A stretch of DNA of 64,000 bases from Actinomycetes bacterium (GTDB lineage Bacteria; Actinomycetota; Thermoleophilia; BMS3ABIN01). This document shows, piece after piece, positions 39,831-49,140 of this stretch. Location: the NCBI GenBank assembly GCA_021787475.1, contig JAJYLW010000003.1, positions 51,622-115,621 on the forward strand, in the 5' to 3' direction. The stretch's first letter is position 1. Every line of letters starts with the position of its first letter. Under the pieces are notes generated by a model that saw only the letters and a program-made list of their open reading frames with translations, was not told the origin of the DNA and did not search any database. Both the position numbers and the translations under genes were made by a program.

Positions 39831-41297
39831 CTACACCTTTGCCTTCTGCCCCTTCTTGTTCCGGTTTATCGCCTCCGCCCGGTCGGCGGCCGCCTTCTGC
39901 TCGTCGTCGAGCCAGTCATTGGCCCATTTGTAATCGGTTTCCCAGGCCTGGTCGGCAATCTCTTCCAGGCTGCCGGCATACTCGTCCAGGCCCTCTCGCA
40001 GATCGGTGATCACGCTCTCGGCGCCCTCGTGGGTCGCGTAGGCGCCATGCTCCTGAACGGCGCTTCTGAGCACGTCGGGATGGTCAATGATCGGGCACGG
40101 GCGGAGGAGATTGTGGCCAAACGGCTGCCGCTTTCTGATCGACTGGAAATAGGGCGACTTGAGCGCTTCCAGCAACGAGACTTCCTTGATGTTGTCAGTG
40201 GCAAAGTGGACAAATACGCAGGGCTCGACGTCGCCGCGGTTGTTGATGTGCAGGTACTTGCGCCCGGCCGCCAGGCAGCCGCCGGTAAGGGTGCCGTCAT
40301 TCCAGAAGTCGGCCACCAGGATCGGCAACTCCTTGCGCACGCGGTTGACGCCCTGGCGCAGCTTGTTCCTTTCCTTGGGCGAGGGCATATACGACAAATC
40401 GGGAGATTTGCCAATGGGAATATAGGAAAAGTACCAGCCGTAGGCGCAGCCCTTGTCAATCAGCATCTGCACAAATTCGTCACTGGTAATCGTGTCGATG
40501 TTCTTGCGCGAAGCGGTGGTGCTGAAAGCAAAGATGGCGCCGCGCTCGCGCAGGTTGTCCATCGCCCTCATCACCTTGTCGAAGGTGCCGGGGCCGCGGC
40601 GCTCGTCGGTCTCCTTCCGGAAGCCCTCAAGGCTAATTGCCGGGGCGATGTTTCCCAGCTTGACGATGCGGTCGGCCATCTCCTCGTCAATCAGGGTGCC
40701 ATTGGTATAAATCTGGAAAGCGGCGTCATGGTGCTTTTCAATCAGCCCCAGCAGCGGCTTGTAAAAGAAAGGCTCCCCGCCGGTGATGACAAAAAACCTG
40801 ATGCCAATCGCCTTCGCCTCGGAAATGACCCTGTCCACGACATCCGGGTCCAGGTCGTCAGCCTTGGTGTATTTTCCGGCATAGCAGCCGACGCAGCTGA
40901 TATTGCAGCGCATGCTGGGCGAGATGACAATCAAGTTGGGGGAGCTTATGCCCACCTCCGCCATCAGCCGCTCGGACACCTTCGGGTCGCGGAAGAAGAG
41001 GCCGACGATCGTCTTGGCGATATAATTCTTGCGCACGTTCGGATGCGCCGATCCCAACAGGCGGTTAAAATACTCGACGCCGACACCGCCGGGGGCGAGG
41101 TAATCCTGCATCCAGTCGGCCACCATCTTCTGCTGCTTGCTGTCGGCCAGCCGACCAAAAGCCTGCGCCAGGCGCTGGTAATTTTTGTCAGAAGAATTGG
41201 CGAGCACTTTCAGCGACTGGCTAAGCACGCGCTCAGCGGCCTCATGCTTTGCCCGGCTGAACACACCTTTGCTCTTCGCGACAAGGTTCAGGTCCAT
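39831..41297 (-). CDS. Radical SAM protein, B12-independent, SPASM-like C-terminus
   Basis: The 488-residue protein binds a [4Fe-4S] cluster through Cys131, Cys135 and Cys138 ('RCNISCVGCYAGKYT') and has the SAM-binding 'FFVITGGEPFFYKPLL' and 'YTNGTLIDEEMADRI'. The C-terminal part holds more cysteines ('GGCLAAGRKYLHINNRGDVEPCVF', written here as 'GGCLAAG' and 'VEPC', and 'LRPCPIID'), in the arrangement of an auxiliary cluster. A ~120-residue helical N-terminal domain precedes the barrel and a charged helical tail follows. Ribosome site GGAGG. The substrate is unknown; adjacent genes give no strong hint. Confidence 0.88.
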   Translation of the reverse strand: MDLNLVAKSKGVFSRAKHEAAERVLSQSLKVLANSSDKNYQRLAQAFGRLADSKQQKMVADWMQDYLAPGGVGVEYFNRLLGSAHPNVRKNYIAKTIVGLFFRDPKVSERLMAEVGISSPNLIVISPSMRCNISCVGCYAGKYTKADDLDPDVVDRVISEAKAIGIRFFVITGGEPFFYKPLLGLIEKHHDAAFQIYTNGTLIDEEMADRIVKLGNIAPAISLEGFRKETDERRGPGTFDKVMRAMDNLRERGAIFAFSTTASRKNIDTITSDEFVQMLIDKGCAYGWYFSYIPIGKSPDLSYMPSPKERNKLRQGVNRVRKELPILVADFWNDGTLTGGCLAAGRKYLHINNRGDVEPCVFVHFATDNIKEVSLLEALKSPYFQSIRKRQPFGHNLLRPCPIIDHPDVLRSAVQEHGAYATHEGAESVITDLREGLDEYAGSLEEIADQAWETDYKWANDWLDDEQKAAADRAEAINRNKKGQKAKV

Positions 41298-41660
41298 ACG
41301 TGAGCCTCCTTCCGACTTCTTTTGCCAGTAAAAATGAGCAGGCCACCGGATGACTGCTGTGGAAAAAAGAACTTAAAACCTCATATACCCGCTTGCCAAA
41401 TCACCCGAAACATATTTTTCATTTTTCTCTTAATAATTGGCTTCTCCGCTTCCATATTCCTCCACCATCCCAGACAAACCCAACAAATTTTTTCAAATCC
41501 TATCAAAAAATCTGAAAAAGGAAAACGCCCGAACGGGCTGGAAAATATGTGAGATAGCGCACTGAATTGGTTTAAACTGATCAGGATCCAGTTAACAGCA
41601 TGTTTTTTGAGATTTCTCATCCTCTTAAAGCTTGACCGGCTTTTGGCCGTTTAACTGAAC
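41298..41660. other. 363-base divergent intergenic region, A/T-rich
   Basis: It separates the radical SAM gene from the glucosidase gene and must hold both promoters. Its base composition is clearly lower in GC than the flanks between about 41390 and 41530. There is a small imperfect inverted repeat AACTGATCAGGATCCAGTT (41575-41593). Short open frames in it have no family resemblance. I see no known RNA. Confidence 0.5.
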
Positions 41661-43901
41661 ATGACCGGTCCGGATACCAAAAAAAGGGAAACCAGGGAAG
41701 GTCGCCGGATCAAGATCGACGGCGAATACTTCACCGTGCTTGCCGAGGAGGCAAGCCGGGTGCTGGCGCACGGCGAGCCGTTTGTCATCGTTGACATCAA
41801 GAAAGAAAAGCTTGTCGTCAAGGAGGGCGAGCTGTTCCTCTACAGCGACATCGAGGGCAACGTCGCCCCCGAGGACACCTCCGGCCTTGGCCTTTACCTG
41901 CAGGACACCCGCTTCCTGAAGACATTCAACATGACGCTGTTTGGCTCGAGTCCGGTGCTGCTCTCATCCACCGCCGACCGGGGCTACATGAGCCAGATCG
42001 AGCTGACCAACGCCGATTTCATGATGCCGGACGGCATGGTCGTGCCCCAGGAAACAATTAACATCCGCCGCATCCGGGTCGTCAACGGCAGATTGTTTGA
42101 GCTGGTCCGTATCAAGAACTACAACCACTTCCCTGTTGACATCTCTCTGGAGATTGAATTTGACTCCGATTTCGCCGATATGTTCGAGGTCCGCGGCACA
42201 AGACGGACGAAATACGGCACGCGGCTGGCGCCCAAGGTGACCCGGGACTCGATCCTGCTAGCCTACCTGGGCTTGGACGACATCCTCCGTAAAACCTACA
42301 TCCGGATGGAGACGCCGCCGGCCGCCATCGAGGGCACCACCGCCACCTTCCGCTTCCGCCTCGCGCCCCGGGAGCGCAGCGTTGTCAAATTTGACATCGA
42401 ACCTGTTTTGCCAACGACGTCGTCGTCCGGGAGCGTCAGTTTCAACAGGGCGATCGGCGACATGCGCAAGAGCTACGAGCAGTGGTTCGCAGGCACAACC
42501 AGGATCGAGACGGACAACGAACTGTTCACGGCCGTTCTGCAAAGCAGCCAGCGCGACCTTCGCATGCTGGCCACCGAGACACAGTTCGGCTTTTTTCTAA
42601 GCGCCGGCGTGCCCTGGTTTGTCACCCCTTTTGGCCGCGACACGATAATCACCTGCCTGCAGATAATGATGCTCGACACGCACCCGGCGGTGGAGACGTC
42701 CAACGTTTTTACGCAACTGCAAGGCAAAACCGTTGACCCCTGGCGCGATGAGGAGCCAGGCAAAATCTTCCATGAGATCAGGCGCGGCGAGCTGGCCAAT
42801 ATCAGGGCCATCCCCCACACTCCTTACTTTGGCAGCGCCGATTCCACCGCCCTTTACCTGATCATGATCTCGGAAATCGTTCGCTGGACCGGCGACCTCA
42901 AGATTGCCCAGCAGATCACCGCTCCCATCAACCAGGCGCTGGAATGGCTGGACCGGTTCGGCGACGCTGACGGCGACGGCTTTATTGAATACGAGACCAA
43001 GTCCAGGCGCGGTCTGGTAAACCAGGGCTGGAAAGACTCCGGCAACTCGGTTGTCCACGCGGACGGCCGCCTCGCGGAAGCGCCGATTGCGCTGGCGGAA
43101 GTGCAGGCCTACGCCTACCTCGCCAAACGGCGCATGAGCGAGCTGTTTGCGCTCATGGGCGACGGCAGGCGTGCGGCTGAGGTCTCCGCCCAGGCAAATG
43201 CCCTCAAGAAGCGATTCAACGAGGCTTTCTGGATGCCGGATGAAGGCTACTACGCCATGGCCCTGGACAAGGACAAGCAGCAGGTAAGGACAATTACCTC
43301 CAACCCCGCGCATGGCTTCTGGACAGGCATAATCGATGACGACAAGTCGGGACGGGTAGCCGGGCGGCTGCTGATGCCGGACATGTTCTCCGGCTGGGGC
43401 ATCCGGACGATGAGCAAGGCGTCGCTTAACTACAACCCGATGAGCTATCACAACGGCAGCGTCTGGCCCCATGACAATGCCATCATCATCCGCGGCCTGA
43501 AGAAATACGGCTTTACTGAGGCCGCCAACCGGATCAGCTCGGGCCTGTTTGAGGCCGCGCTTCACTATGACTATTACCGCCTGCCAGAGCTCTTTTGCGG
43601 CTTTACCAAGAGGGCAATCACCCGGCCCGTTAATTACCCGGTTGCCTGCAGCCCCCAGGCCTGGGCTTCCGGCGCCATCTTCATGATCCTGCAGGCGATG
43701 CTGGGCATCGAGGCTGACGCCCCCAGCGACACTGTTTATGTTAATAGCCCGTCGCTGCCGGGCTGGCTCAGGGAGACCGACATCCGTGACCTGCGCATTG
43801 GCGGCTCAAGGCTGTCGCTGAAGTTCCGCCGCGACGGTGATGTGACCTCATTTGTCGTCACGGAGAAGGACGGGCCGGTGCGGATAATAATGACGGAGTA
43901 G
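41661..43901 (+). CDS. Amylo-alpha-1,6-glucosidase / glycogen-debranching-type protein
   Basis: The 746-residue protein has the two-part structure of GDE-family enzymes. The N-terminal beta-sandwich (about residues 50-290) carries 'DTSGLGLYLQDTRFLKTF' and 'GRLFELVRIKNYNHFPVDI'. The C-terminal (alpha/alpha)6 barrel (about 300-720) carries 'AGVPWFVTPFGRDTIIT', 'PHTPYFGSADSTALYLIMI', 'GLVNQGWKDSGNSVVHADG' and 'YNPMSYHNGSVWPHDNAII', where the acidic catalytic residues lie. It likely hydrolyses alpha-1,6-linked or terminal glucosyl units in the cytoplasm; no signal peptide is seen. It starts at ATG 41661 and is a single-gene unit. Confidence 0.9.
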   Translation: MTGPDTKKRETREGRRIKIDGEYFTVLAEEASRVLAHGEPFVIVDIKKEKLVVKEGELFLYSDIEGNVAPEDTSGLGLYLQDTRFLKTFNMTLFGSSPVLLSSTADRGYMSQIELTNADFMMPDGMVVPQETINIRRIRVVNGRLFELVRIKNYNHFPVDISLEIEFDSDFADMFEVRGTRRTKYGTRLAPKVTRDSILLAYLGLDDILRKTYIRMETPPAAIEGTTATFRFRLAPRERSVVKFDIEPVLPTTSSSGSVSFNRAIGDMRKSYEQWFAGTTRIETDNELFTAVLQSSQRDLRMLATETQFGFFLSAGVPWFVTPFGRDTIITCLQIMMLDTHPAVETSNVFTQLQGKTVDPWRDEEPGKIFHEIRRGELANIRAIPHTPYFGSADSTALYLIMISEIVRWTGDLKIAQQITAPINQALEWLDRFGDADGDGFIEYETKSRRGLVNQGWKDSGNSVVHADGRLAEAPIALAEVQAYAYLAKRRMSELFALMGDGRRAAEVSAQANALKKRFNEAFWMPDEGYYAMALDKDKQQVRTITSNPAHGFWTGIIDDDKSGRVAGRLLMPDMFSGWGIRTMSKASLNYNPMSYHNGSVWPHDNAIIIRGLKKYGFTEAANRISSGLFEAALHYDYYRLPELFCGFTKRAITRPVNYPVACSPQAWASGAIFMILQAMLGIEADAPSDTVYVNSPSLPGWLRETDIRDLRIGGSRLSLKFRRDGDVTSFVVTEKDGPVRIIMTE

Positions 43902-43930
43902 GGGCGCGGGGCCCAGCGCGCCGGCCGGAA

Positions 43931-43958
43931 GTAACCAGGGGTCATGTCCCCTGGTTAC
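43931..43958. terminator. 11-bp hairpin between convergent genes
   Basis: GTAACCAGGGG and CCCCTGGTTAC pair exactly around a six-base loop. It lies between the 3' ends of the glucosidase gene (+) and the cyclase gene (-), overlapping the latter's stop, which suits a two-way terminator, although no T-run follows. Confidence 0.5.
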
Positions 43959-44587
43959 CGCTCGATCAGGATCGCCCGCGCCGGCGACCCGTCTGCGTCC
44001 CGGATCCTGAGTGGCAGGCAGACAAGTTTGTATTCCCCCGGCTCGACCCCGCCCAGGTTAACGCCTTCCACGATAACGACGGACTCCCCCAGCAAAGTTT
44101 TATGGACATAATGTTTTTCCGGGTGAAAGCGCTCGATGGAAAGGTAGTCGACCGCCACCAGCTTTATTCCGCGCCTGACCAGGAAATCAGCCGCCTCGTT
44201 TGACAGAGAGACAAATTCTTTACAAAAAGTGGCTTCATTCCAGAGGCCTGAGTTTGATGTCTTGAGAAGAATGCGGCGGGCGTCCTTCATGCCGGCCTTT
44301 TCCAGATCGGACGGCGAGATCTGGCCCTTGACGCCGGTCAGGTCCAGCACGCGCGCCCAGCCCACAAGAACGTCGAGGGGCAGCCGGTCCACCGGTTCGG
44401 CCCCCTCGACGAAATGCCTGGGCGCGTCGATATGAGTGCCGGTGTGCGAGCCCAGCCTCAGCTCGGAGAGGTTGGCCGCGTCGCCTTTGGCGATCTGGTG
44501 AAACGGCTCGACCGCGGCGCCGGCGTCGCCGGGATAGACAAGCATGCCGTTATAGATTGGCACTGATATGTCGATGATCTTTGCCAA
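43955..44587 (-). CDS. Cyclase-family metal hydrolase (kynurenine formamidase-like)
   Basis: Proteins of this family are metal-dependent amidases or cyclases, best known as bacterial arylformamidase KynB. The ~210-residue protein has the family zinc motif 'GSHTGTHIDAPRHFVEGA', the opening 'IIDISVPIYNGMLVYPGD', and 'VAVDYLSIERF' with the second set of ligands. The TTG at 44587 behind GGGAGAAA gives the standard N-terminus; the frame extends 17 codons further without support. No tryptophan-degradation genes are nearby, so substrate cannot be given. Confidence 0.87.
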   Translation of the reverse strand: MAKIIDISVPIYNGMLVYPGDAGAAVEPFHQIAKGDAANLSELRLGSHTGTHIDAPRHFVEGAEPVDRLPLDVLVGWARVLDLTGVKGQISPSDLEKAGMKDARRILLKTSNSGLWNEATFCKEFVSLSNEAADFLVRRGIKLVAVDYLSIERFHPEKHYVHKTLLGESVVIVEGVNLGGVEPGEYKLVCLPLRIRDADGSPARAILIER

Positions 44588-44702
44588 AATGTCTTTCTCC
44601 CGCACGGGCGCAGCACGGAGCGCCCATGCTGCCCACACTTTTTGGACATTCTTGCCCGGTTACCTTCAGGCGAAACAAAGCCGCAAAGCACTTCCGGTAG
44701 GT

Positions 44703-44785
44703 GACAGGCTTTCCAGCCTGCCTTTGGAGGGTTAATTTATGCACATATGCACGCCCTGAAATCTGCACAGGCTAAAAGCCTGTGC
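44703..44785. repeat. Two-hairpin repeat, reversed order
   Basis: ACAGGCT-TTCC-AGCCTGC (44704-44721) comes first and GCACAGGC-TAAAA-GCCTGTGC (44765-44785) second, the opposite order to the copy at 27218-27282. It fills much of the gap between the pseudopilin operon end and the cyclase gene and may mark the operon's 3' end. Confidence 0.75.
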
Positions 44786-44802
44786 CTAGCGCCGGGTCGC
44801 CA

Positions 44803-46299
44803 CTACTGGTCGTCCTGCTGCCATGTTCCCCTGGTGACGGTCCAGGAGAAGAAGGGCGGGTCATTGATCATCTCCGGTGACAGATTGAAGGTAAAGTTTG
44901 CCTCATCGGTAAATCCATCCCCCCACACGTAGCCGTTGAAAACCTGATTGCCACTGCCGTGCGCGGTGACGCTGCCGTCGGGACAATAGATGACCGCAGT
45001 CGTCTGGCCGATGGCGCCGCCCTCCATATTGATGCTGCCGTTCAGGACTACGATCAGGGCTTTACCCGTATATGAAGGGTCAGGCGGCCAGGAAAACTTC
45101 AGGTCCGCCACGTTCTTCTGCGGGTTCCCGGAAGGGAAGTCAACGTAAATCACGATGTCGCCGGAACGGTCCGGCAGGTCGCTTTGCTGAATTGTCAGGC
45201 TGCCGCTGGCGTTGCCGTTGTAATAACCCGAGGTTTGCGCCTCGTTTTGTAAGGTCGCCAGTTGCGAGGTAGTGAGGCCGCCGCCGTAGTTGAAATAACC
45301 CTGGAGGGCGGAAGTGGAAAACGGGTTGCCGGTGGGGCCGTACTGATCGCGGTCGTTGATATAATCGCTGTTCCAGTACTTGCTGTCTTCGGCGCCGCTG
45401 GTCGTGTAAATCGGGCCAGTCTTGTTTGAATTGGCATAAATCCGCCCGGTGGCAAAGACGCCCGCCGGCATGCCGTAGGTGCTGTCTGTGCCGCTCACGG
45501 TGAGGAACTTGCGGCCGGCGACGTAACCGTTTACAAAAAGGCTCTGGTTTGTCAGGGCTTCATTGCCGTTTATGGTGACGTTTCCGTTGATAAAGAAATC
45601 AAGCGGGTAGCCGGTAGGCGTCAGCTTCACCTGCTGTTGCAGTTTCCGGTAACCCTCGGACGTCTGCCCTTCGGCGTACACCATCAGGTAGGCGGGGTTT
45701 TTGCTGGTCGGGACCAGGCCGCAGCCGGTGCAGTGGCTCCCGTACTGGTCGACTTCGTCAACCCAGACCTTGTAGGTCTGGTTGCCAACCGTGACCGTGA
45801 CCGGATCGGGGTTGTCCTGCCGCTGGCTGGCATCCGGGTTCATCAGATACTGGCCGTTGCGCGGCTGGGTGAGCTGCCACTCTGTGGCCTCATAGTTCAG
45901 TATGTCCAGCACATTCTCCAGCCCGCCCTCGGCAAAGTAGAACGCCTGGCCGCCGACGTTGTTGCCCTGGGACATGCTCTGCTCGCTGCTGGCCACGTAA
46001 TACATGCCGGTGCCCATCAGCAGCAGCACCGCCGACATGATGATCACCGTTACCATGGCCACGCCGGACTCGGCGCCGGGCCGCAGCCGCTTAGAATCTA
46101 TCTCAAAAGGCTCTTCGTAGCGAGCCCGAGCGAAAAGGCGATGGGCAAGGACGCAGGAGGAAAAAGCCCGCAGTCGTACCTGTAGGTACGTCGAGGACTT
46201 TTTGCTCCGAGGACGCCGCCCATCGCCTTTGCAGCCGGCTGCAGCAGAATATGCCTTTTGAGATAGATTCTTAACCAGATGTTCGCAAGCACTTTTCAT
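44803..46299 (-). CDS. PilX-like minor pilin-associated protein with in-frame element insertion
   Basis: The ~498-residue protein is the last gene of the pilus operon. A hydrophobic segment 'GVAMVTVIIMSAVLLLMGTG' followed by 'SSEQSMSQGNNVGGQAFYFAEGGLENVL' is the PilX_N pattern found in many operons of minor pilins. The rest is a Ser/Gly/Asn-rich surface domain with 'NGNVTINGNEALTN' and 'VVLNGSINMEGGAIG', resembling parallel-beta repeats. ATG 46299 has GAGG just upstream. Residues ~11-69 are encoded by a 177-bp palindromic element (46094-46270). Without it the N-terminus would read MKSACEHLVKRLRPGAES and run directly into the membrane segment. Confidence 0.8.
   Translation of the reverse strand: MKSACEHLVKNLSQKAYSAAAGCKGDGRRPRSKKSSTYLQVRLRAFSSCVLAHRLFARARYEEPFEIDSKRLRPGAESGVAMVTVIIMSAVLLLMGTGMYYVASSEQSMSQGNNVGGQAFYFAEGGLENVLDILNYEATEWQLTQPRNGQYLMNPDASQRQDNPDPVTVTVGNQTYKVWVDEVDQYGSHCTGCGLVPTSKNPAYLMVYAEGQTSEGYRKLQQQVKLTPTGYPLDFFINGNVTINGNEALTNQSLFVNGYVAGRKFLTVSGTDSTYGMPAGVFATGRIYANSNKTGPIYTTSGAEDSKYWNSDYINDRDQYGPTGNPFSTSALQGYFNYGGGLTTSQLATLQNEAQTSGYYNGNASGSLTIQQSDLPDRSGDIVIYVDFPSGNPQKNVADLKFSWPPDPSYTGKALIVVLNGSINMEGGAIGQTTAVIYCPDGSVTAHGSGNQVFNGYVWGDGFTDEANFTFNLSPEMINDPPFFSWTVTRGTWQQDDQ
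46094..46270. mobile_element. 177-bp MITE-like palindromic element inside the pilX-like gene
   Basis: The ends GAATCTATCTCAAAAGGC and GCCTTTTGAGATAGATTC are perfect 18-bp inverted repeats, and TTA flanks both sides as a 3-bp direct repeat. Further in, GGCGATGGGC and GCCCATCGCC, and a central GTACCTGTAGGTAC, make nearly the whole element a hairpin. Element plus one TTA is 180 bp, so the host frame is kept, and the gene-sense strand has no stop. Its TTCTGCTGCAGCCGGCTGC block matches the elements at 2879-2996 and 59002-59112. Confidence 0.85.
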
Positions 46300-46313
46300 G
46301 ACAAACCTCAATG

Positions 46314-46946
46314 TTAGGCAGTACGGTTTCTAAGCCAGGCCTGGTCGGCAATAGTCTGCTGACTGGTCCCGGCCGCCATCGTCAGGCTGATGTCAACGCG
46401 GCCAACCTTGCCCAGGTTGCCGCCGCAGCTCTTGTTGATGTCAGTCAAGTCGATGATGCCGTCGTTGTCGGCGTCGCACTTGTAATCGTTGCCGAAATAA
46501 CTGAAAGTGGCGTTGCTGACATCATTGATCAGCGTTACCTGCTGCATGTCGGTTGACGACGTTCGCCAGACCGTGCCGGGCGCCCCGTTGCCGCCGGGAG
46601 AAAAGCCGTAGGTGATCGTCTGCCAGCCGGCGACGTCGTTGAAATTAACCGAGAACGAGACTTGGCCGGACTGCGCCACCGTCACCTGGGCCGCCTGGGA
46701 CAACTCGCGGGTCATGCGGTTGAGGCCCAGGCGCGCATTCTCGGTCATGTCCGCCGTGTTTTGCCCTTTTTTCCAGTAACCGCTGATGGCCCAAAGAAAA
46801 GCGAACATGGCCGCCATGATCACCGACAGGATGATCAGCGTCACCAGGATCTCGATTAGGGTGAAGCCGGCCTCGCCGCCGGCCAGGCGGCGCCAAGGGC
46901 GGGCCCGTCGGCGCCGATGCTTACTGGTTTTGCAGAACCGAGACAT
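46314..46946 (-). CDS. PilW-like minor pseudopilin
   Basis: The 210-residue protein has a class III (type IV pilin) signal: a basic leader ending 'AGGEAG', cleavage before 'FTLIEILVTLIILSVIMAAM' with Glu at +5, then a long N-terminal helix. The C-terminal half contains 'NDYKCDADNDGIIDLTDIN', a dockerin-like Ca-binding loop. It probably helps prime pilus assembly or sits at the tip. It overlaps the 3' end of the gene before it and is followed 15 bases later by the pilX-like start. Confidence 0.85.
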   Translation of the reverse strand: MSRFCKTSKHRRRRARPWRRLAGGEAGFTLIEILVTLIILSVIMAAMFAFLWAISGYWKKGQNTADMTENARLGLNRMTRELSQAAQVTVAQSGQVSFSVNFNDVAGWQTITYGFSPGGNGAPGTVWRTSSTDMQQVTLINDVSNATFSYFGNDYKCDADNDGIIDLTDINKSCGGNLGKVGRVDISLTMAAGTSQQTIADQAWLRNRTA

Positions 46947-48672
46947 TTATCGCTCCCAGCCACACCTGCTGGATACCCACTTGGTTAACCAGCACCACCG
47001 AGTTGTCAGACTGGTTCATCCGTACTTCCGTGCCGAATTTTGCCGTCATCTTCATCAGAGCGTCGGCGCCGATCGAGGCGGTAGTGCCGTCCGGCGAGGC
47101 CGCCATGGCGTTGGTGATGTCGGTGCTCGAAAAGCTGTGCCATTCTGTGAACAACGCCTGCTGGAGGCCGTATTTCTGCTGGGCCAGGTTGATGGCGGTC
47201 TGGACCGGATTTGATGGACCGATCGAAGTGTAAAGGTCATAGCAGACGTCGCCTGTGCAGTCAGCCGGCGCATCGGCATTGAAAACGCCGATGACGGCTG
47301 AATATGACAGGTTATTGCTGATCCCGCCCTGCTGGCCGTTGGCCTGGCTGTTGGCGTCGGCCTTGAAGGTCCTCACAAATACGAGGCCCTGCGCCGCCGA
47401 AGGAGTATTGGCAGAAAGAGCCTGCAGCGGCAGGATATTGACCTGCTGGTACTCGACATGGGCGTTGGCGTCTGTGACGCCGTTCTGCTGACCCAAATTG
47501 GCGAACACCATCTGGGAGCAGCCCTCATTACCATCGCCGCCGTCGTCATCCTCGCATTCATTATCATTGCTTTGATTGCCGCCGGTGACCGTCACCGTCG
47601 GGTTGACAAAAGCCCAGCGCCAGTAACCGCTGACGCCGTCATCCGAAGTGGCAGCCAACTGCTGCAAACCCAGCGCCTGTGTCTGCACGGTCGTGTCCCC
47701 CTCGGCGGCAACCTGATTCTGGCCGCCGCTGTTCTCGCTGGCGTGAGCGGAGCTCTGCGTCAGGCTCAAGGCCGGCCAAGTGCTCATGGTCAGGTCGGTT
47801 GGCCTTGCCGGCTGGTCACTGTCCGGCGGCCCGCTGACGGCGATCGTTGCGCCTGTCGTGGCGCTGCCACCAAACGGCGTCATCTGGCCGCCGGTGGCGC
47901 TCGCCTGGACGCTGGGGCTGCAGCCAAAAACGGTGGACGCGTGGGCGTCGCCAAAGCTGCCGTCCACATAATCCGCGTAGGGGTCGCCGGTTCCCGTGGA
48001 CACCGAGAAGATGGCGCCGGTGACGTCGGCGTGGCTGTTTGACGACTGCGGACAACTGGTCTCGCTGGTGGCGGAGATCTCGGAATTAAGAACGTAGCTC
48101 TTGTTCTGCCCTCCGTAACCCCAGGAAGCGGTAATCTGGACCTTGACAAGCATGCTGGGGGGATAATCCTGCCCCGACTTGGCGGAGTCGTAGGTTGCCG
48201 GCGGCGTGATGATGTTGCCGGAGTTGTCAACAAAACGGGTGGCCACGGTCAGGACGATGCCATTGCTGTCAGCCGGAGAAACTCTGGTGTAGTAAGCGTC
48301 GCCGCTGCCGGATGTATACCAGCCGGTCCATCCCTGGCTGTCGGTGGCGTGGTTCGTTGACAGATTTGGATAATATGTGGCCAGCAGGTCGCGGCCGGCG
48401 GCGCTGGAATCGCTGGCCGGCACGTAAAAGACACGCGATTTCATCTCCTCGAACTGGGCCTGGGCCGCCGCCTTGCCGTCGGTGGCCGCGCGCGCCTTGG
48501 TCGTCGTTCGCAGTCCCATCGTCATGGCTCCCGCGAGCGCCGTGGAAATCACCAGGAAAATGGCCATGGCCACGATAACCTCAATCAGGCCGAGGCCCGC
48601 CTCGCCGCCGAGGCGGCGAGGCCATCCAGCTGTCGCTCTCCGCAATACCTTTGCCAACCGGGCTGCCCGCAT
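46921..48672 (-). CDS. PilV-like large minor pseudopilin
   Basis: The 583-residue protein begins with a basic leader and the cleavage region 'GGEAG' then 'LGLIEVIVAMAIFLVISTAL', a type IV pilin N-terminal helix with Glu at +5. The remaining ~540 residues form a large exposed domain rich in Ser, Thr, Gly, Asn and Gln with a very acidic patch ('NECEDDDGGDGNEG') and few recognisable motifs. Its size suggests a tip or adhesion role. It lies ten bases after the GspH-like gene and overlaps the PilW-like gene. Confidence 0.82.
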   Translation of the reverse strand: MRAARLAKVLRRATAGWPRRLGGEAGLGLIEVIVAMAIFLVISTALAGAMTMGLRTTTKARAATDGKAAAQAQFEEMKSRVFYVPASDSSAAGRDLLATYYPNLSTNHATDSQGWTGWYTSGSGDAYYTRVSPADSNGIVLTVATRFVDNSGNIITPPATYDSAKSGQDYPPSMLVKVQITASWGYGGQNKSYVLNSEISATSETSCPQSSNSHADVTGAIFSVSTGTGDPYADYVDGSFGDAHASTVFGCSPSVQASATGGQMTPFGGSATTGATIAVSGPPDSDQPARPTDLTMSTWPALSLTQSSAHASENSGGQNQVAAEGDTTVQTQALGLQQLAATSDDGVSGYWRWAFVNPTVTVTGGNQSNDNECEDDDGGDGNEGCSQMVFANLGQQNGVTDANAHVEYQQVNILPLQALSANTPSAAQGLVFVRTFKADANSQANGQQGGISNNLSYSAVIGVFNADAPADCTGDVCYDLYTSIGPSNPVQTAINLAQQKYGLQQALFTEWHSFSSTDITNAMAASPDGTTASIGADALMKMTAKFGTEVRMNQSDNSVVLVNQVGIQQVWLGAINVSVLQNQ

Positions 48673-48681
48673 TCTTTTCCC

Positions 48682-49140
48682 CTAGCTCGCCGTCACGTTG
48701 ACAGTCTCTCCGTTGACCTGCACAGACTTGGTCTTGCCAAACTGGCCGTCCAGCACCAGGCTGCCGCTATCGGAATTTCCGCGCCCGTAAAAGTCAATCG
48801 CCGCGATTGAGGCAGAATCAAACTGAACGCCTCCGGGCAGTTGGTAATCCTTGACACCTGTCCAGCCGCTACCGTTCCAGTACTCGAGCTTGTACAGCGT
48901 CCGGGAGGCGTCGCTGAAGTCAAGCTGGTACTTGTTCCCGGTGGCGACGGCCATCGACTGCGCATCCCGTATTTCAGTGGTCAGCTCTCTTTCCGCTGTC
49001 GAGAGTGCCTTGGCCGCGCGGTAATACGAAAAAGCGCTAATTGATAATGCCATAATGATCCCGATTAGCACCATTGCCACAAGCAGCTCAATCATGGTTA
49101 AACCGGCCTGGTCCCGGCAAAGCAAATCAGTTTTTTTCAC
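48682..49140 (-). CDS. GspH/FimT-like pseudopilin
   Basis: The product has the prepilin signal 'RDQAG' followed by 'LTMIELLVAMVLIGIIMALS', with Glu at +5, and the FimT/GspH segment 'LTTEIRDAQSMAVATGNKYQL'. I start at GTG 49140, which gives the short leader MKKTDLLCRDQAG. The frame is open to 49197 with a longer, less typical leader, and neither start has a clear ribosome site. The position +1 residue is Leu rather than Phe. It is the first minor pilin gene after pilA. Confidence 0.82.
   Translation of the reverse strand: MKKTDLLCRDQAGLTMIELLVAMVLIGIIMALSISAFSYYRAAKALSTAERELTTEIRDAQSMAVATGNKYQLDFSDASRTLYKLEYWNGSGWTGVKDYQLPGGVQFDSASIAAIDFYGRGNSDSGSLVLDGQFGKTKSVQVNGETVNVTAS

Noticed and set aside
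39795..41303. 502-codon plus-strand frame opposite the radical SAM gene
   Set aside because: Antisense shadow; begins in the palindromic repeat and matches nothing.
41322..41552. 76-codon frame with a hydrophobic stretch
   Set aside because: Lies in A/T-rich intergenic DNA, with no ribosome site and a chance-like composition.
46100..46265. Basic 59-residue segment of the PilX-like protein as a genuine new domain
   Set aside because: It is encoded exactly by an inverted-repeat-bounded element flanked by a TTA duplication.
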